DNA of 64,000 nt from Pseudomonas fluorescens (lineage in GTDB: Bacteria > Pseudomonadota > Gammaproteobacteria > Pseudomonadales > Pseudomonadaceae). Below, one piece after another: positions 53,712 through 63,600 of the stretch. Both the position numbers and the translations under genes were made by a program. Every line of letters starts with the position of its first letter. Position 1 is the first letter of the stretch. Where the stretch lies: NCBI RefSeq assembly GCF_001307155.1, contig NZ_CP012830.1:2432501-2496500 (forward strand), written 5' to 3'. Below the pieces are notes generated by a model. That model was not told the DNA's origin, ran no database searches, and worked only from the letters and a program-made list of their open reading frames with translations.

Positions 53712-54015
53712 AGGTGATGTAGAAATACGCCCGGCTTGCGTCGCGCCCCAGCGCCAGGGTGCGCGATACGAATATGCCTTCGATGCGGCCCAGCCCAGGC
53801 AAGTCGATCGCACAGAGTCCATCGACGAACGAAGTGAGGTCCGGGCTGCTCAAGGTCACCCCAAAAGGCATTCGGCTGCCCTCTGACAAGCGTGCCTTTG
53901 GTACGTCTTCTACCAATTCGATGATCACCGACAGTTCGCTGCCATCCTCCAGGTACAGCCTGGTGGGTGTTTCCAATAGCTGTCGAAAATGATCGCTGTT
54001 GACCTGTTGCTGCAT
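53704..54015 (-). CDS. Small DUF6916-type protein next to tail-collar gene
   Basis: A 103-residue soluble, beta-rich protein (DHFRQLLETPTRLYLEDGSELSVIIELVEDV...FGVTLSSPDLTSFVDGL...LFVSRTLALGRDASRAYFYITFN-like end). This pattern fits the small DUF6916-like proteins that accompany microcystin-dependent/tail-collar genes in Pseudomonas. It lies 52 bases after the tail-collar gene on the same strand, with a terminator-like hairpin between. Its 3' end overlaps the GNAT gene. The function is unknown; a chaperone or partner of the collar protein is a guess. Confidence 0.75.
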   Translation of the reverse strand: MQQQVNSDHFRQLLETPTRLYLEDGSELSVIIELVEDVPKARLSEGSRMPFGVTLSSPDLTSFVDGLCAIDLPGLGRIEGIFVSRTLALGRDASRAYFYITFN

Positions 54016-54022
54016 GGCCTGG

Positions 54023-54060
54023 CTCCAGAAAAGTAAAGAGCCGGGGCCTTGGGCCCCGGC
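54023..54060 (-). terminator. Hairpin with T-rich tail between tail-collar and DUF6916-type genes
   Basis: On the minus strand a perfect nine-base stem GCCGGGGCC-CAA-GGCCCCGGC is followed by CTCTTTACTTTTC. It lies between two genes of one transcription unit and would reduce expression of the second. Confidence 0.65.
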
Positions 54061-54067
54061 GGCATGT

Positions 54068-54688
54068 TCAGTTGCGAGACGGGAAAAGACCGTTGAGGCA
54101 CATGCTGAAGTTCAGCACCAGGAACGGGTTCATCGTGTCCATGGGCACGCCACCGCCGATGGGCGCTACGGAGACGGCGACGTTGACGGTGCCGCCAACG
54201 GAGGTGCTGACACCTTGCAGCGGCACGGGCGCAGTGCCCTGTGCGGTGGAGTAAATATTGGCCGTGCCCGGGCCGCCGCTGGAGGCACCGATAAAGGCAT
54301 TGGTCGTTGAGGGCACGCTCGCGGGGGTGGCAGCGACACTGGCCAGGTTGACGGTGGTGCTGGCCGTCAGGTTAGGAGTGCCGACGGCGGTCGCCGTGGG
54401 TGTGTGAATGGGCAGGTTGCTCACCGTGGCAGAGGTTTTTTCGGCGCCGGAGGCGGTGCCGATCACCCGTGGAGTGAGGTTCAAGCCCAACCCCTGACAC
54501 AAAGGCAGGCGACCGCGCAGGTCCGGCAGCATGAAGTTTGTCGTGCCGTTGCCGCCGTAATTGGTGCCGAGCAAGGCGAACAGCGCCTGGAACTGGCCGA
54601 CTTGCATGGTCTGCCCGTTGCACAACGCCCAGCCGCTGGGAGGATAGTTGAAAGCGAAGGTCTGGATGGTTCCGGTAAACACTTCCAT
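54068..54688 (-). CDS. Microcystin-dependent-protein-like tail-collar protein
   Basis: A 206-residue protein with the phage tail-collar fold at its N-terminus: MEVFTGTIQTFAFNYPPSGWALCNGQ and FALLGTNYGGNGTTNFMLPDLRGRLPLC. A Thr/Ala-rich beta segment follows, and the end NPFLVLNFSMCLNGLFPSRN is typical of the Mdp family. No phage genes surround it, so it is a chromosomal Mdp protein and not part of a prophage. These proteins are thought to be exported or surface-linked, but their role is unclear. ATG 54688 has AGGGAT eight bases upstream. It is divergent from the glycosyltransferase gene and lies in the middle of the HlyD/M50-giant-protein region. Confidence 0.88.
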   Translation of the reverse strand: MEVFTGTIQTFAFNYPPSGWALCNGQTMQVGQFQALFALLGTNYGGNGTTNFMLPDLRGRLPLCQGLGLNLTPRVIGTASGAEKTSATVSNLPIHTPTATAVGTPNLTASTTVNLASVAATPASVPSTTNAFIGASSGGPGTANIYSTAQGTAPVPLQGVSTSVGGTVNVAVSVAPIGGGVPMDTMNPFLVLNFSMCLNGLFPSRN

Positions 54689-54860
54689 GGTTGTTATCCC
54701 TGTGTTTTTTGGAGGAGGCCGGCGTGTCCGCCGACCACCGATCAGCGTAGCCGCAAAGACGAATGCCGCTACATTGCGTGCGTGCAGGGAATGGGGCAGC
54801 ATCCACACCCAATTCGAGGTCCAAGCCTTATAGGGCCTTATCAATCACCCAGGGGGACAG

Positions 54861-56453
54861 ATGGAATACCGAAGAGAAACAGAGCTTGCCGGCAAGCCTG
54901 ATGCGTGTGCTGCGCGCACTCGGCTGGCGGCCTCGGCGCGTCTGTTTCAATGGCTGACCGATTACGGGATCTGGCCAATTTTGCTGTTGGCGGCGTTCGT
55001 GCGGTTTTACGACCTGACAGCCGCGGCGATTTGGGGCGATGAAGGCTCCAGCCTGCTGATGAGCCAGTACGATCTGGCCGGGATCTGGTTCCACGCGGCC
55101 CGTGATGTGCATCCACCGCTTTACTTCATGGTGTTGCACGGCTGGATCGAACTGTTTGGCGACAGCATGCTCTCGATTCGCGGCCTGAGTGCGCTGCCGG
55201 GGATCGCCACGGTGGCAATGGGCGTCTGGCTGGTACGGTTGATCGCCAACCCGCGGGCGGCGTTGCTGGCCGGGTTGTTGCTGGCGCTATTCCCCTCGGC
55301 GGTGCGTTACAGCCAGGAAGTGCGGATGTATTCGCTGCTGGGCGTGTTGCTGCTCGGCGCGACCATTGCACTGGTGTATTGGGTCAAACAGCCCCAGCGT
55401 GCACGGTATCTGGTGATCTATGCAGTGCTGATGGCCGCCGGGTTTTACACCCACTACTTCACGGCCCTGTGCGTGATTGCCCATTGGTTGTACCTGCTGG
55501 TGCTGCGGGTGCAGCCAGGCGAGCGGTTGCGGCATATCAACCGCCCGGGCTGGTGGCTGACCAATGCGGCGATCGTGCTGCTGTTTCTACCGTGGTTCCC
55601 GCAGTTGCTGAGCCTGGTTCAGCATATGCCGGAACTCAAGGCCAGCGGCGATGTGGGCTGGGAAGATCCGGTCACTCTTAGCTCTTTGCCGTCCATGGTC
55701 TGGACCTTCATGATCCAGAGCGATGATGACTTCCTGCCCAGGTCGGTGTTTTTCGCACTGCCGGTGCTGTTGCTGGGTGTGATCGTGTCGACGGTGCTGC
55801 GTGATCGTAGCGCCTACCGCTGGAGTGCCTTGCTGGCGATTTACGCGGTGGTGCCGCTGGTGCTGGTTTTCCTGGTGTCGTTCATTTCGCCGGTGTTTAT
55901 CGAACGCTACGTGACGGCCTACGCGCTGGGGTTACCGCTGATCATCGCCCTGAGCGTCGATGGCCTGAAAAAAGGGGCTCGGGTGCTGGCCTTGGCATTT
56001 CTCATGCTGTTTATCGGTATTGAAGGGGTGGGCCTGAAAAACAACGCGATGGTCGATCCGAATGACCAGCTCAATGTGACGGTGGAGTTCATCAATCAGC
56101 ATTACGAGCCGGGTGATCAGGTCGTCATCAGCGATCTGCTCTGGTATATGCCGTACGTCTACTACGATCGCACCGTCGTCCAGCCACGACTCTTTACTCC
56201 GCCCTTAGCCAATGGCACGTCCAGTCGCCCGAATGCCTACGGTTTCGGTACGCTGGTAGAGGAAGCCGCCGACAAGATTTACCTCGATCGGCTCACCGAT
56301 CTGCCGCCCGAAACGCACCGTGTGTGGTTGTTCAGCACCGCTGACCAACCTGATGAGTTCGCACCGTTGCCCGCCGATTGGCAGAAGATCAGCGAAAAAG
56401 TCGCCGGCAATGCGCGGGCACGGTTGTTTGTCATCAACAGCCCTAAAAAATAA
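54861..56453 (+). CDS. GT39/ArnT-like membrane glycosyltransferase
   Basis: A 530-residue polytopic protein with about ten membrane helices. The catalytic loop motif near the N-terminus is clear: IWGDEGSSLLMSQYDLAGIWFHAARDVHPPLYFMVLHGW, with the Asp-Glu pair of GT-C enzymes and the HPPLY motif. GT39-like enzymes move a sugar from a lipid carrier to a protein or lipid on the outer side of the inner membrane. The C-terminus (about 390-530) is a periplasmic soluble domain (GDQVVISDLLWYMPYVYYDRTVV). It lies upstream of a sulfotransferase and a giant surface protein, so O-glycosylation of that protein is a reasonable hypothesis. Confidence 0.88.
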   Translation: MEYRRETELAGKPDACAARTRLAASARLFQWLTDYGIWPILLLAAFVRFYDLTAAAIWGDEGSSLLMSQYDLAGIWFHAARDVHPPLYFMVLHGWIELFGDSMLSIRGLSALPGIATVAMGVWLVRLIANPRAALLAGLLLALFPSAVRYSQEVRMYSLLGVLLLGATIALVYWVKQPQRARYLVIYAVLMAAGFYTHYFTALCVIAHWLYLLVLRVQPGERLRHINRPGWWLTNAAIVLLFLPWFPQLLSLVQHMPELKASGDVGWEDPVTLSSLPSMVWTFMIQSDDDFLPRSVFFALPVLLLGVIVSTVLRDRSAYRWSALLAIYAVVPLVLVFLVSFISPVFIERYVTAYALGLPLIIALSVDGLKKGARVLALAFLMLFIGIEGVGLKNNAMVDPNDQLNVTVEFINQHYEPGDQVVISDLLWYMPYVYYDRTVVQPRLFTPPLANGTSSRPNAYGFGTLVEEAADKIYLDRLTDLPPETHRVWLFSTADQPDEFAPLPADWQKISEKVAGNARARLFVINSPKK

Positions 56454-56463
56454 CCTGTAAATC

Positions 56464-56564
56464 TGTAGGAGCAAGGCTTGCCCGCGATGAACGATGACGC
56501 GGTATGTCTTAAGTATTGCGGCGCACCCATCGCGGGCAAGAGCTAGGCGCCCCCCGCTCCTACA
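56464..56564. repeat. REP pair with an interrupted right arm
   Basis: The left arm (56464-56489) is identical to the REP arm after lapC. The right arm begins CATCGCGGGCAAG (56528) but then has AGCTAGGCGCCCCCC before GCTCCTACA, in place of CCTT. It appears to be a chimera of two REP variants. Confidence 0.85.
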
Positions 56565-56746
56565 GAAGCGCGTTACAGCTGAAGACCGTACTTGATCAGC
56601 TTAAACGTTTCATTCTGTCCACATTCGTTACAACCACACCTTCTGAAAGGTTTTTGCTCCGATTTGATATCAAAAGCCCACTAGTCGGATCCAAAATCGT
56701 AGTCTACGCTTTGTCTTACAAAAGGACTTCCGACTACGGTGAAGGG

Positions 56747-57583
56747 ATGCAGAAGTTCCACTTTATCTCCGGCTTGCCGCGCTCAGGCTCGACCCTGCTT
56801 TCTGCAATCCTGTTGCAGAACCCGCGTTTTCATGCCGGCATGACCAGCCCCGTCGGCTCGCTGTTCACCAGCGTCCTGGAGCAATGCAGTGCCGGCAGCG
56901 AATTTGGCGCGGTGATCGACACTCCGCTACGCCGTCGTCTATTGCGCGGTCTATTCGACTCCTTCTATGCCGATCAGGCAGATACACCCGTTATCTTCGA
57001 TACCAATCGCCAATGGTGCTCGCGTCAGCCTGCGCTACGGGAACTGTTTCCCGAGGCCAAAACCATTGCCTGTGTGCGCAATGTCGCCTGGGTGATGGAC
57101 AGCCTTGAGCGTCTGTACCGCGCCAATCCGTTCGAGAACACCAAGCTGTTCAATGACGAAATCGAGCGCCATACCGTTTACAGTCGTTGTGAAACCCTGG
57201 CCCAGCGCAATCGTCTGGTGGGCTTTGCCTGGACCGCGCTGAAAGAGGCTTATTACGGCGAAAACGCCGATTCGCTGTTGATCGTCGATTACGATCTGTT
57301 GAGCCAGGCGCCTGACCGGGTCATGCGGTTGATCTACGATTTCATTGGCGAACCCTGGTTCGAGCACGATTTCAACAACCTCGCCTACGATGCGCCGGAA
57401 TTCGACCAGGCACTCGGGGTATCGGGGCTGCACAAGGTCAAGCGCTCGGTCGCACTGGAGCCTCGGCGCACGATCCTGCCGCCGGACCTGTTCGACAAAT
57501 ACGCAGAATTGTCCTTTTGGCACGATGGCTCAGCCAGCGCCGCCAACGTTATTCGCATGAAAGCCGACGCCGCGATCAGTTGA
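56747..57583 (+). CDS. PAPS-dependent sulfotransferase family protein
   Basis: A 278-residue cytosolic-type sulfotransferase. The 5'-phosphosulfate loop is FISGLPRSGSTLLSAIL at the N-terminus, and the 3'-phosphate-binding element is AKTIACVRNVAWVMDSLERL. The C-terminal part has LLIVDYDLLSQAPDRVMRLIYDFIGEPW. ATG 56747 gives the usual start just before the loop. A nine-base inverted repeat (about 56696-56704 with 56732-56740) lies directly before the start and could form an RNA hairpin near the ribosome site. The natural acceptor is unknown; an exported protein or glycan made here would fit. The giant-protein gene starts 52 bases downstream. Confidence 0.88.
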   Translation: MQKFHFISGLPRSGSTLLSAILLQNPRFHAGMTSPVGSLFTSVLEQCSAGSEFGAVIDTPLRRRLLRGLFDSFYADQADTPVIFDTNRQWCSRQPALRELFPEAKTIACVRNVAWVMDSLERLYRANPFENTKLFNDEIERHTVYSRCETLAQRNRLVGFAWTALKEAYYGENADSLLIVDYDLLSQAPDRVMRLIYDFIGEPWFEHDFNNLAYDAPEFDQALGVSGLHKVKRSVALEPRRTILPPDLFDKYAELSFWHDGSASAANVIRMKADAAIS

Positions 57584-57600
57584 TTGCGGCGTTTTTATTT
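57568..57600 (+). terminator. Intrinsic terminator overlapping the end of the sulfotransferase gene
   Basis: Stem CGCCGCGATCA / TGATTGCGGCG (one G-U pair) followed by TTTTTATTT. It overlaps the sulfotransferase stop codon and leaves only 35 bases before the giant-protein start, too few for a full promoter. Confidence 0.75.
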
Positions 57601-57635
57601 GCGCGGTAATAAAAGTTCGAATCCGGGTGAGCAGC

Positions 57636-60600
57636 ATGTGGTGGAGCAAAGGCAAGTCGCAAACATTCCAAGGCGCACGCGTTCTGGCATCGCCAATGAT
57701 CATGCCCCTGGAACCGCGAATGCTGTTCGACGGCGCAGTGGCGGCCACGGTTGCCGATACTGCCGCCCAAGCCGACAGCCACGCCACGGCGGACGCTGCC
57801 AAGGCACCGGTTACCGACCACCCGGTGGCCAGCAAGGACACCCACGGCCAAGCGGACAACTCGTCAGCGGCTACGCCCGCGCCCGCTGCGACGCCCACCG
57901 CCGTGCCCGGTCAGAGCGTGGTGTTCGTCGATTCACGTATCAAGGACGCCGATAGCCTGCTCAAAGGTGTGGCGCCTGGCACCCAGGTGGTCCAGCTCGA
58001 CGCGACCAAGGACGGCTTGCAACAAATCGCCGATTATCTGGATACCCACCACGGTGTGAGTACCGTGGAAATCATCGCCCACGGCAATAGCGGCGACTTG
58101 TGGCTGGGCGACACTTACCTGTCGGCCGATAACGTGGCGGCTCGCAGCGCGGTGCTGGCGCGCATCGGCAATGACATGAACGTCGGCGGCGACATTTTGA
58201 TCTACGCCTGTAACACCGCTGCAGGCGACAAGGGCATCAGCTTTGTCGACTCGCTGGCGCAACTTACCGGGCGTGATATCGCCGCGTCGAACAACCGTAC
58301 CGGTGTGAGCGGTGACTGGGATCTGGAAATCGCCACCGGCAGCATCGAGAGCCATAACGTGCTGTCGGCCCAGTCCATGGCTGCGTATCAGTACAGCCTG
58401 GCGACCCTGACGGTCACCAACAACGGTGACAGTGGGGTCGGCTCATTGCGCCAGGCGCTGAGCGATTCGGTGGTGGGTGACACGGTGACGTTCAGCACCA
58501 CCATGACGGTCAATCTGAACGCGCAACTGACCATTACCAAGGACGTCACGCTGGAAGGTGACCTGAACCACGACGGCATTGCCGATGTGACCCTCAACGG
58601 TCAGTACAAGACCCGGGTGCTTCAGGTCGCTTCCGGGGTCACTGCGACCCTCGACGGGTTGATCATCAAACAAGGCCTGGTGGCCGGCAATGGTGCTGCC
58701 GCCGGTATGGACGGCACGGCGTCCATGGGCGGTGGTATTTTCAACGCCGGCAACCTGACTCTCAAGAACGTCACCGTGACCAGCAACGCTGCTTCGGGCG
58801 GCGGTGGCGGTGGCGGGGTCACCTCACCTTACGTCGGTGGCGCGGTCGGCGGCGGTGGCGGCGGTGGCGGTGCGTTGGGCGGGCAAAGCGGCGGTCATGG
58901 TGGCACCTCCGGTTTCGGCACGGGTGTGTACGGCGGTACGAGTGGTAGTGCCAACACGGGCGGTAACGGTGGCGGCTACAACCCCAACTACATGGGCGGT
59001 CGCGGCGGTAGCAGCAGCGGTGGCGCGGGCGGCGTAGGGGCTGCCAACTACAGCAACGGTGGCGCGGGCGGTACGGCGAACAACGGCACGATTTCCATCG
59101 GCGGTGGCGGTGGCGGCTCCGGTTGGGACAAGCCCGGCAGGGCCGGGGCATCGGCTGCCGGTGGTATTTACAACGCCAGTAGCGGCACCCTGACGGTCAT
59201 TGGCACTTCGGTGATTTCCGGCAACATCGCCGCCGGTGGTGGCGGTGGCGGCGGTGGTGGCCTGGGCGGTTCCGCAGACTCCGGTGGTGCAGCCGGTAAA
59301 GGCGTCGGTGCGATCTGGAACAAAGGTACGGTACTGATGACCGCCGCCAACTTCGCGGCGCTGTCCGGTAACGTCGGCGGCAGTGGCTCCGGCGGCCCGG
59401 CACTGGGCGGCGGTAGTACCGGTGCCAGCGTGGCGGCCGTGAACAATATCTTCAACGACGGCGGCACCGTGAACACCGCCTATGCACCGGCACCGAGCGC
59501 TACCATCGCGGTGGCAAACAGCGCCCTGCACATCGGCCAGACCTCGCTGGTGACCATTACCTTCACTGAGGCGGTGACCGGTTTCACCAACGCCGACCTG
59601 ACGATTGCCAACGGCACGCTGAGCGCGGTGAGCAGCAGCGATGGCGGGGTGACCTGGACGGCGACGCTCACCCCGACCAACGCCATTAATGACACCACTA
59701 ACCTGATCACCCTGGATAACACCGGGGTCCAGAGCGTGTCGATGGGCACAGCCGGGGTTGGCACCAGCACGTCCAACAATTACGCCATCGACACCGTACG
59801 GCCGACGGCGACCATTGCGTTCACCGACACCGCACTGAAAATCGGCGACACCTCACTGGTCACCTTCACGTTCTCTGAAGCGGTGACCGGCTTCACCAAC
59901 GCCGACCTGACGATTGCCAACGGCACGCTGACGGCGGTCAGCAGCAGTGATGGCGGCACCACCTGGACCGGGACCTTCACCCCGACCGCGAGCATCACCG
60001 ACACCACCAACCTGATCACCCTGGACAACACCGGAATCGCCGATCTGGCCGGTAATGCAGGCAGCGGCACCACCGATTCGAACAACTATGCCATCGACAC
60101 CGTGCGCCCGACTGCGACCATCGTGGTGGCTGATACTACCCTCACAGCCGGTGAAACGTCGTTGGTGACCATCACCTTCTCCGAAGCGGTGAGCGGTTTT
60201 ACCAACGCCGACCTGAGCATCGCCAACGGCACCTTGAGCGCGGTGAGCAGCAGCGACGGCGGGATCACCTGGACCGCAACGTTCACCCCGACTGACGGGG
60301 TGTCGGATACCACCAACCTGATCACCCTGACGAACGCTGGTGTCAGTGACCTGGCGGGCAACGCGGGCAGCGGCACCACAGACTCGGGCAATTACGTAAT
60401 CAACACCGCGCACCCGACCGCGACTATTGTGGTCGCGGACAACGTTTTGGCAATTGGTGAAACATCGCTGGTGACCATCACCTTCAGCGAGGCGGTGACC
60501 GGCTTCACCAACGCCGACCTGGCGATTGCCAACGGCACGCTGAGCGCGGTCAGCAGCAGCGATGGCGGCATCACCTGGACGGCGACTTTTACCCCGACCA

Positions 60601-63600
60601 ACGCCATTACCGACGCCACCAACCTGATCACCCTGGACAATGCCGGCGTGCAAAACGCGGTGGGCAACGTCGGCCTGGGCACCACCGATTCGAACAACTA
60701 CGCCATCGACACCGTGCGGCCGACGGCGACTATCGTGGTCGCGGACAATGCCCTGAAAATCGGTGATACCTCGCTGGTGACCATCACCTTCAGCGAGGCG
60801 GTGAGCGGTTTCACCAACGCCGACCTGACGATTACCAACGGTACACTGACCGCCGTCAGCAGCAGTGATGGCGGCATCACCTGGACCGCGACCTTTACGC
60901 CGAGCGCCAGCACCACTGACGCGACCAACCTGATCACCCTGGACAACACCGGGATCGCCGATCTGGCCGGTAATGCGGGCAGCGGGACCACCGATTCGAA
61001 CAACTATGCCATCGACACCGTACGCCCGACGGCGACCATCGTAGTCGCGGACAACGCCCTGAAAATCGGCGACACCTCGCTGGTGACCATCACCTTCAGC
61101 GAGGCGGTGACTGGTTTCACCAACGCCGACCTGACGATTACCAACGGCACACTGACCGCTGTCAGCAGCAGTGATGGCGGGATCACCTGGACCGCGACCT
61201 TTACGCCGAGCGCCAGCACCACCGACGCGACCAACCTGATCACCCTGGCCAATACCGGAATCGCCGATCTGTCGGGTAATGCGGGCACAGGTACGACAGA
61301 TTCGAACAACTATGCCATCGACACCGCGCGCCCGACCGCGACCATCGTGGTGGCCGACAACGCGCTGAAGATTGGCGACACCTCACTGGTGACCATCACC
61401 TTCAGCGAGGCGGTGACTGGATTCACCAACGCTGACCTGACCATTATCAACGGCACGCTGACCGCCGTGAGCAGCAGCGATGGTGGTATCACCTGGACGG
61501 CGACCTTTACCCCGAACGCCAGCACCACCGACGCGACCAACCTGATCAGTCTGGACAACACCGGGATCGCCGATCTGGCCGGTAATGCGGGTAGCGGCAC
61601 CACCGACTCGAACAACTACGCTATCGACACCCAACGTCCGACGGCAACCATCGTGGTGACAGACACCGCGCTGGGAATCGGTCAAACCTCGTTGGTGACC
61701 ATCACCTTCAGTGAAGCGGTGACCGGTTTTACCAACGCCGACCTGACGATCGACAACGGTACGTTGAGTGCGGTGAGCAGCAGCGATGGCGGCGTGACCT
61801 GGACCGCCACCCTGACGCCGGTGAACGGCATCACCCACAGCGGCAATATGATCACCCTGGACAACACCGGGATTGCCGACCTGGCCGGTAATCCCGGTGC
61901 CGCGACCACCGATTCCAATACTTACGCTATCGATAGTCAGCGTCCGACCGCCACCATCGTGTTTGCCGACCCGACGCTGGCCGCCGGCGAAACCTCTTTG
62001 GTGACCTTCACCTTCAGCGAGGCGGTGACCGGCTTCACCAACGCCGACCTGACGATCCCCAACGGCACACTGACCGCGGTCAGCAGCAGCGATGGCGGAA
62101 TCACCTGGACGGCCACGTTCACCCCGACTGCGGGCATCAACGATACGACCAACCTGATCACCCTGGCCAACACCGGCGTGGCCGACCTGGCCGGTAACGC
62201 CGGCAGCGGCACCACCGACTCCGGCAACTTCACCATCGACACCGTGCGGCCGACCGCGACCATCGTAGTCGCCGACAACGCACTTAAAGTGGGTGATACA
62301 TCACTGGTGACCATCACCTTCTCCGAGGCGGTGACCGGCTTCACCAACTCCGACCTGACGATTGCCAACGGCACGCTGAGCGCAGTCAGCAGCAGCGATG
62401 GCGGGGTCACCTGGACGGCGACCTTCACCCCGACCAGCGCCATTACGGACGCCACCAACCTGATCACCCTGGACAACACCGGCGTGCAGAACGGTTCCGG
62501 CAACGTCGGCGCGGGCACCACCGATTCCAACAACTACGCCATCGACACCCAGCGTCCGACGGCGACCATCGTGGTGACGGACACCGCGCTGGGGATCGGC
62601 CAGACTTCGTTGGTGACCATCACCTTCAGTGAAGCGGTGACCGGTTTTACCAACGCCGACCTGACGATCGACAACGGTACGTTGAGTGCGGTGAGCAGCA
62701 GCGATGGCGGCGTGACCTGGACCGCCACCCTGACGCCGGTGAACGGCATCACCCACAGCGGCAATATGATCACCTTGGACAACACCGGGATTGCCGACCT
62801 GGCCGGTAATCCCGGTGCCGCGACCACCGATTCCAATACTTACGCTATCGATAGTCAGCGTCCGACCGCCACCATCGTGTTTGCCGACCCGACGCTGGCC
62901 GCCGGCGAAACCTCTTTGGTGACCTTCACCTTCAGCGAGGCGGTGACCGGCTTCACCAACGCCGACCTGACGATCCCCAACGGCACACTGACCGCGGTCA
63001 GCAGCAGCGATGGCGGCATCACCTGGACGGCCACCTTCACCCCGACCGCGGGCATAAAAGACACCACCAACCTGATCACCCTGGCTAACACCGGCGTCGC
63101 CGACCTGGCCGGTAACACCGGTAGCGGCACCACCGATTCCGCCAACTTCACCATCGACACCGTGCGTCCAACGGCGACTATCATTGTTGCCGACAACGCG
63201 CTGAAGATTGGTGACACATCACTGGTGACCATCACCTTCTCCGAGGCGGTGACTGGCTTCACCAACGCCGACCTGACGATTGCCAACGGCACGCTGAGCG
63301 CGGTCAGCAGCAGCGATGGCGGGATCACCTGGACGGCGACCTTCACCCCGACCAGCGCCATTACCGACGCCACCAACCTGATCACCCTGGACAACACCGG
63401 CGTGCAGAACGGTTCCGGCAACGTCGGCACGGGCACCACCGATTCCAACAACTACGCCATCGACACCCAGCGTCCGACGGCGACCATCGTGGTGACGGAC
63501 ACCGCGCTGGGGATTGGCCAGACTTCGTTGGTGACCATCACCTTCAGTGAAGCGGTGACCGGCTTCACCAACGCCGACCTGACAATTGCCAATGGCACGC

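Noticed and set aside
54068..54688. Prophage remnant suggested by the tail-collar domain
   Set aside because: No capsid, integrase, lysis or other tail gene is nearby; the gene belongs to the chromosomal Mdp-like group.
57584..58059. Two small plus-strand frames at the start of the giant protein
   Set aside because: Out-of-frame shadows; the in-frame sequence from ATG 57636 contains the LEPR motif and DUF4347 and stays open to the end of the window.
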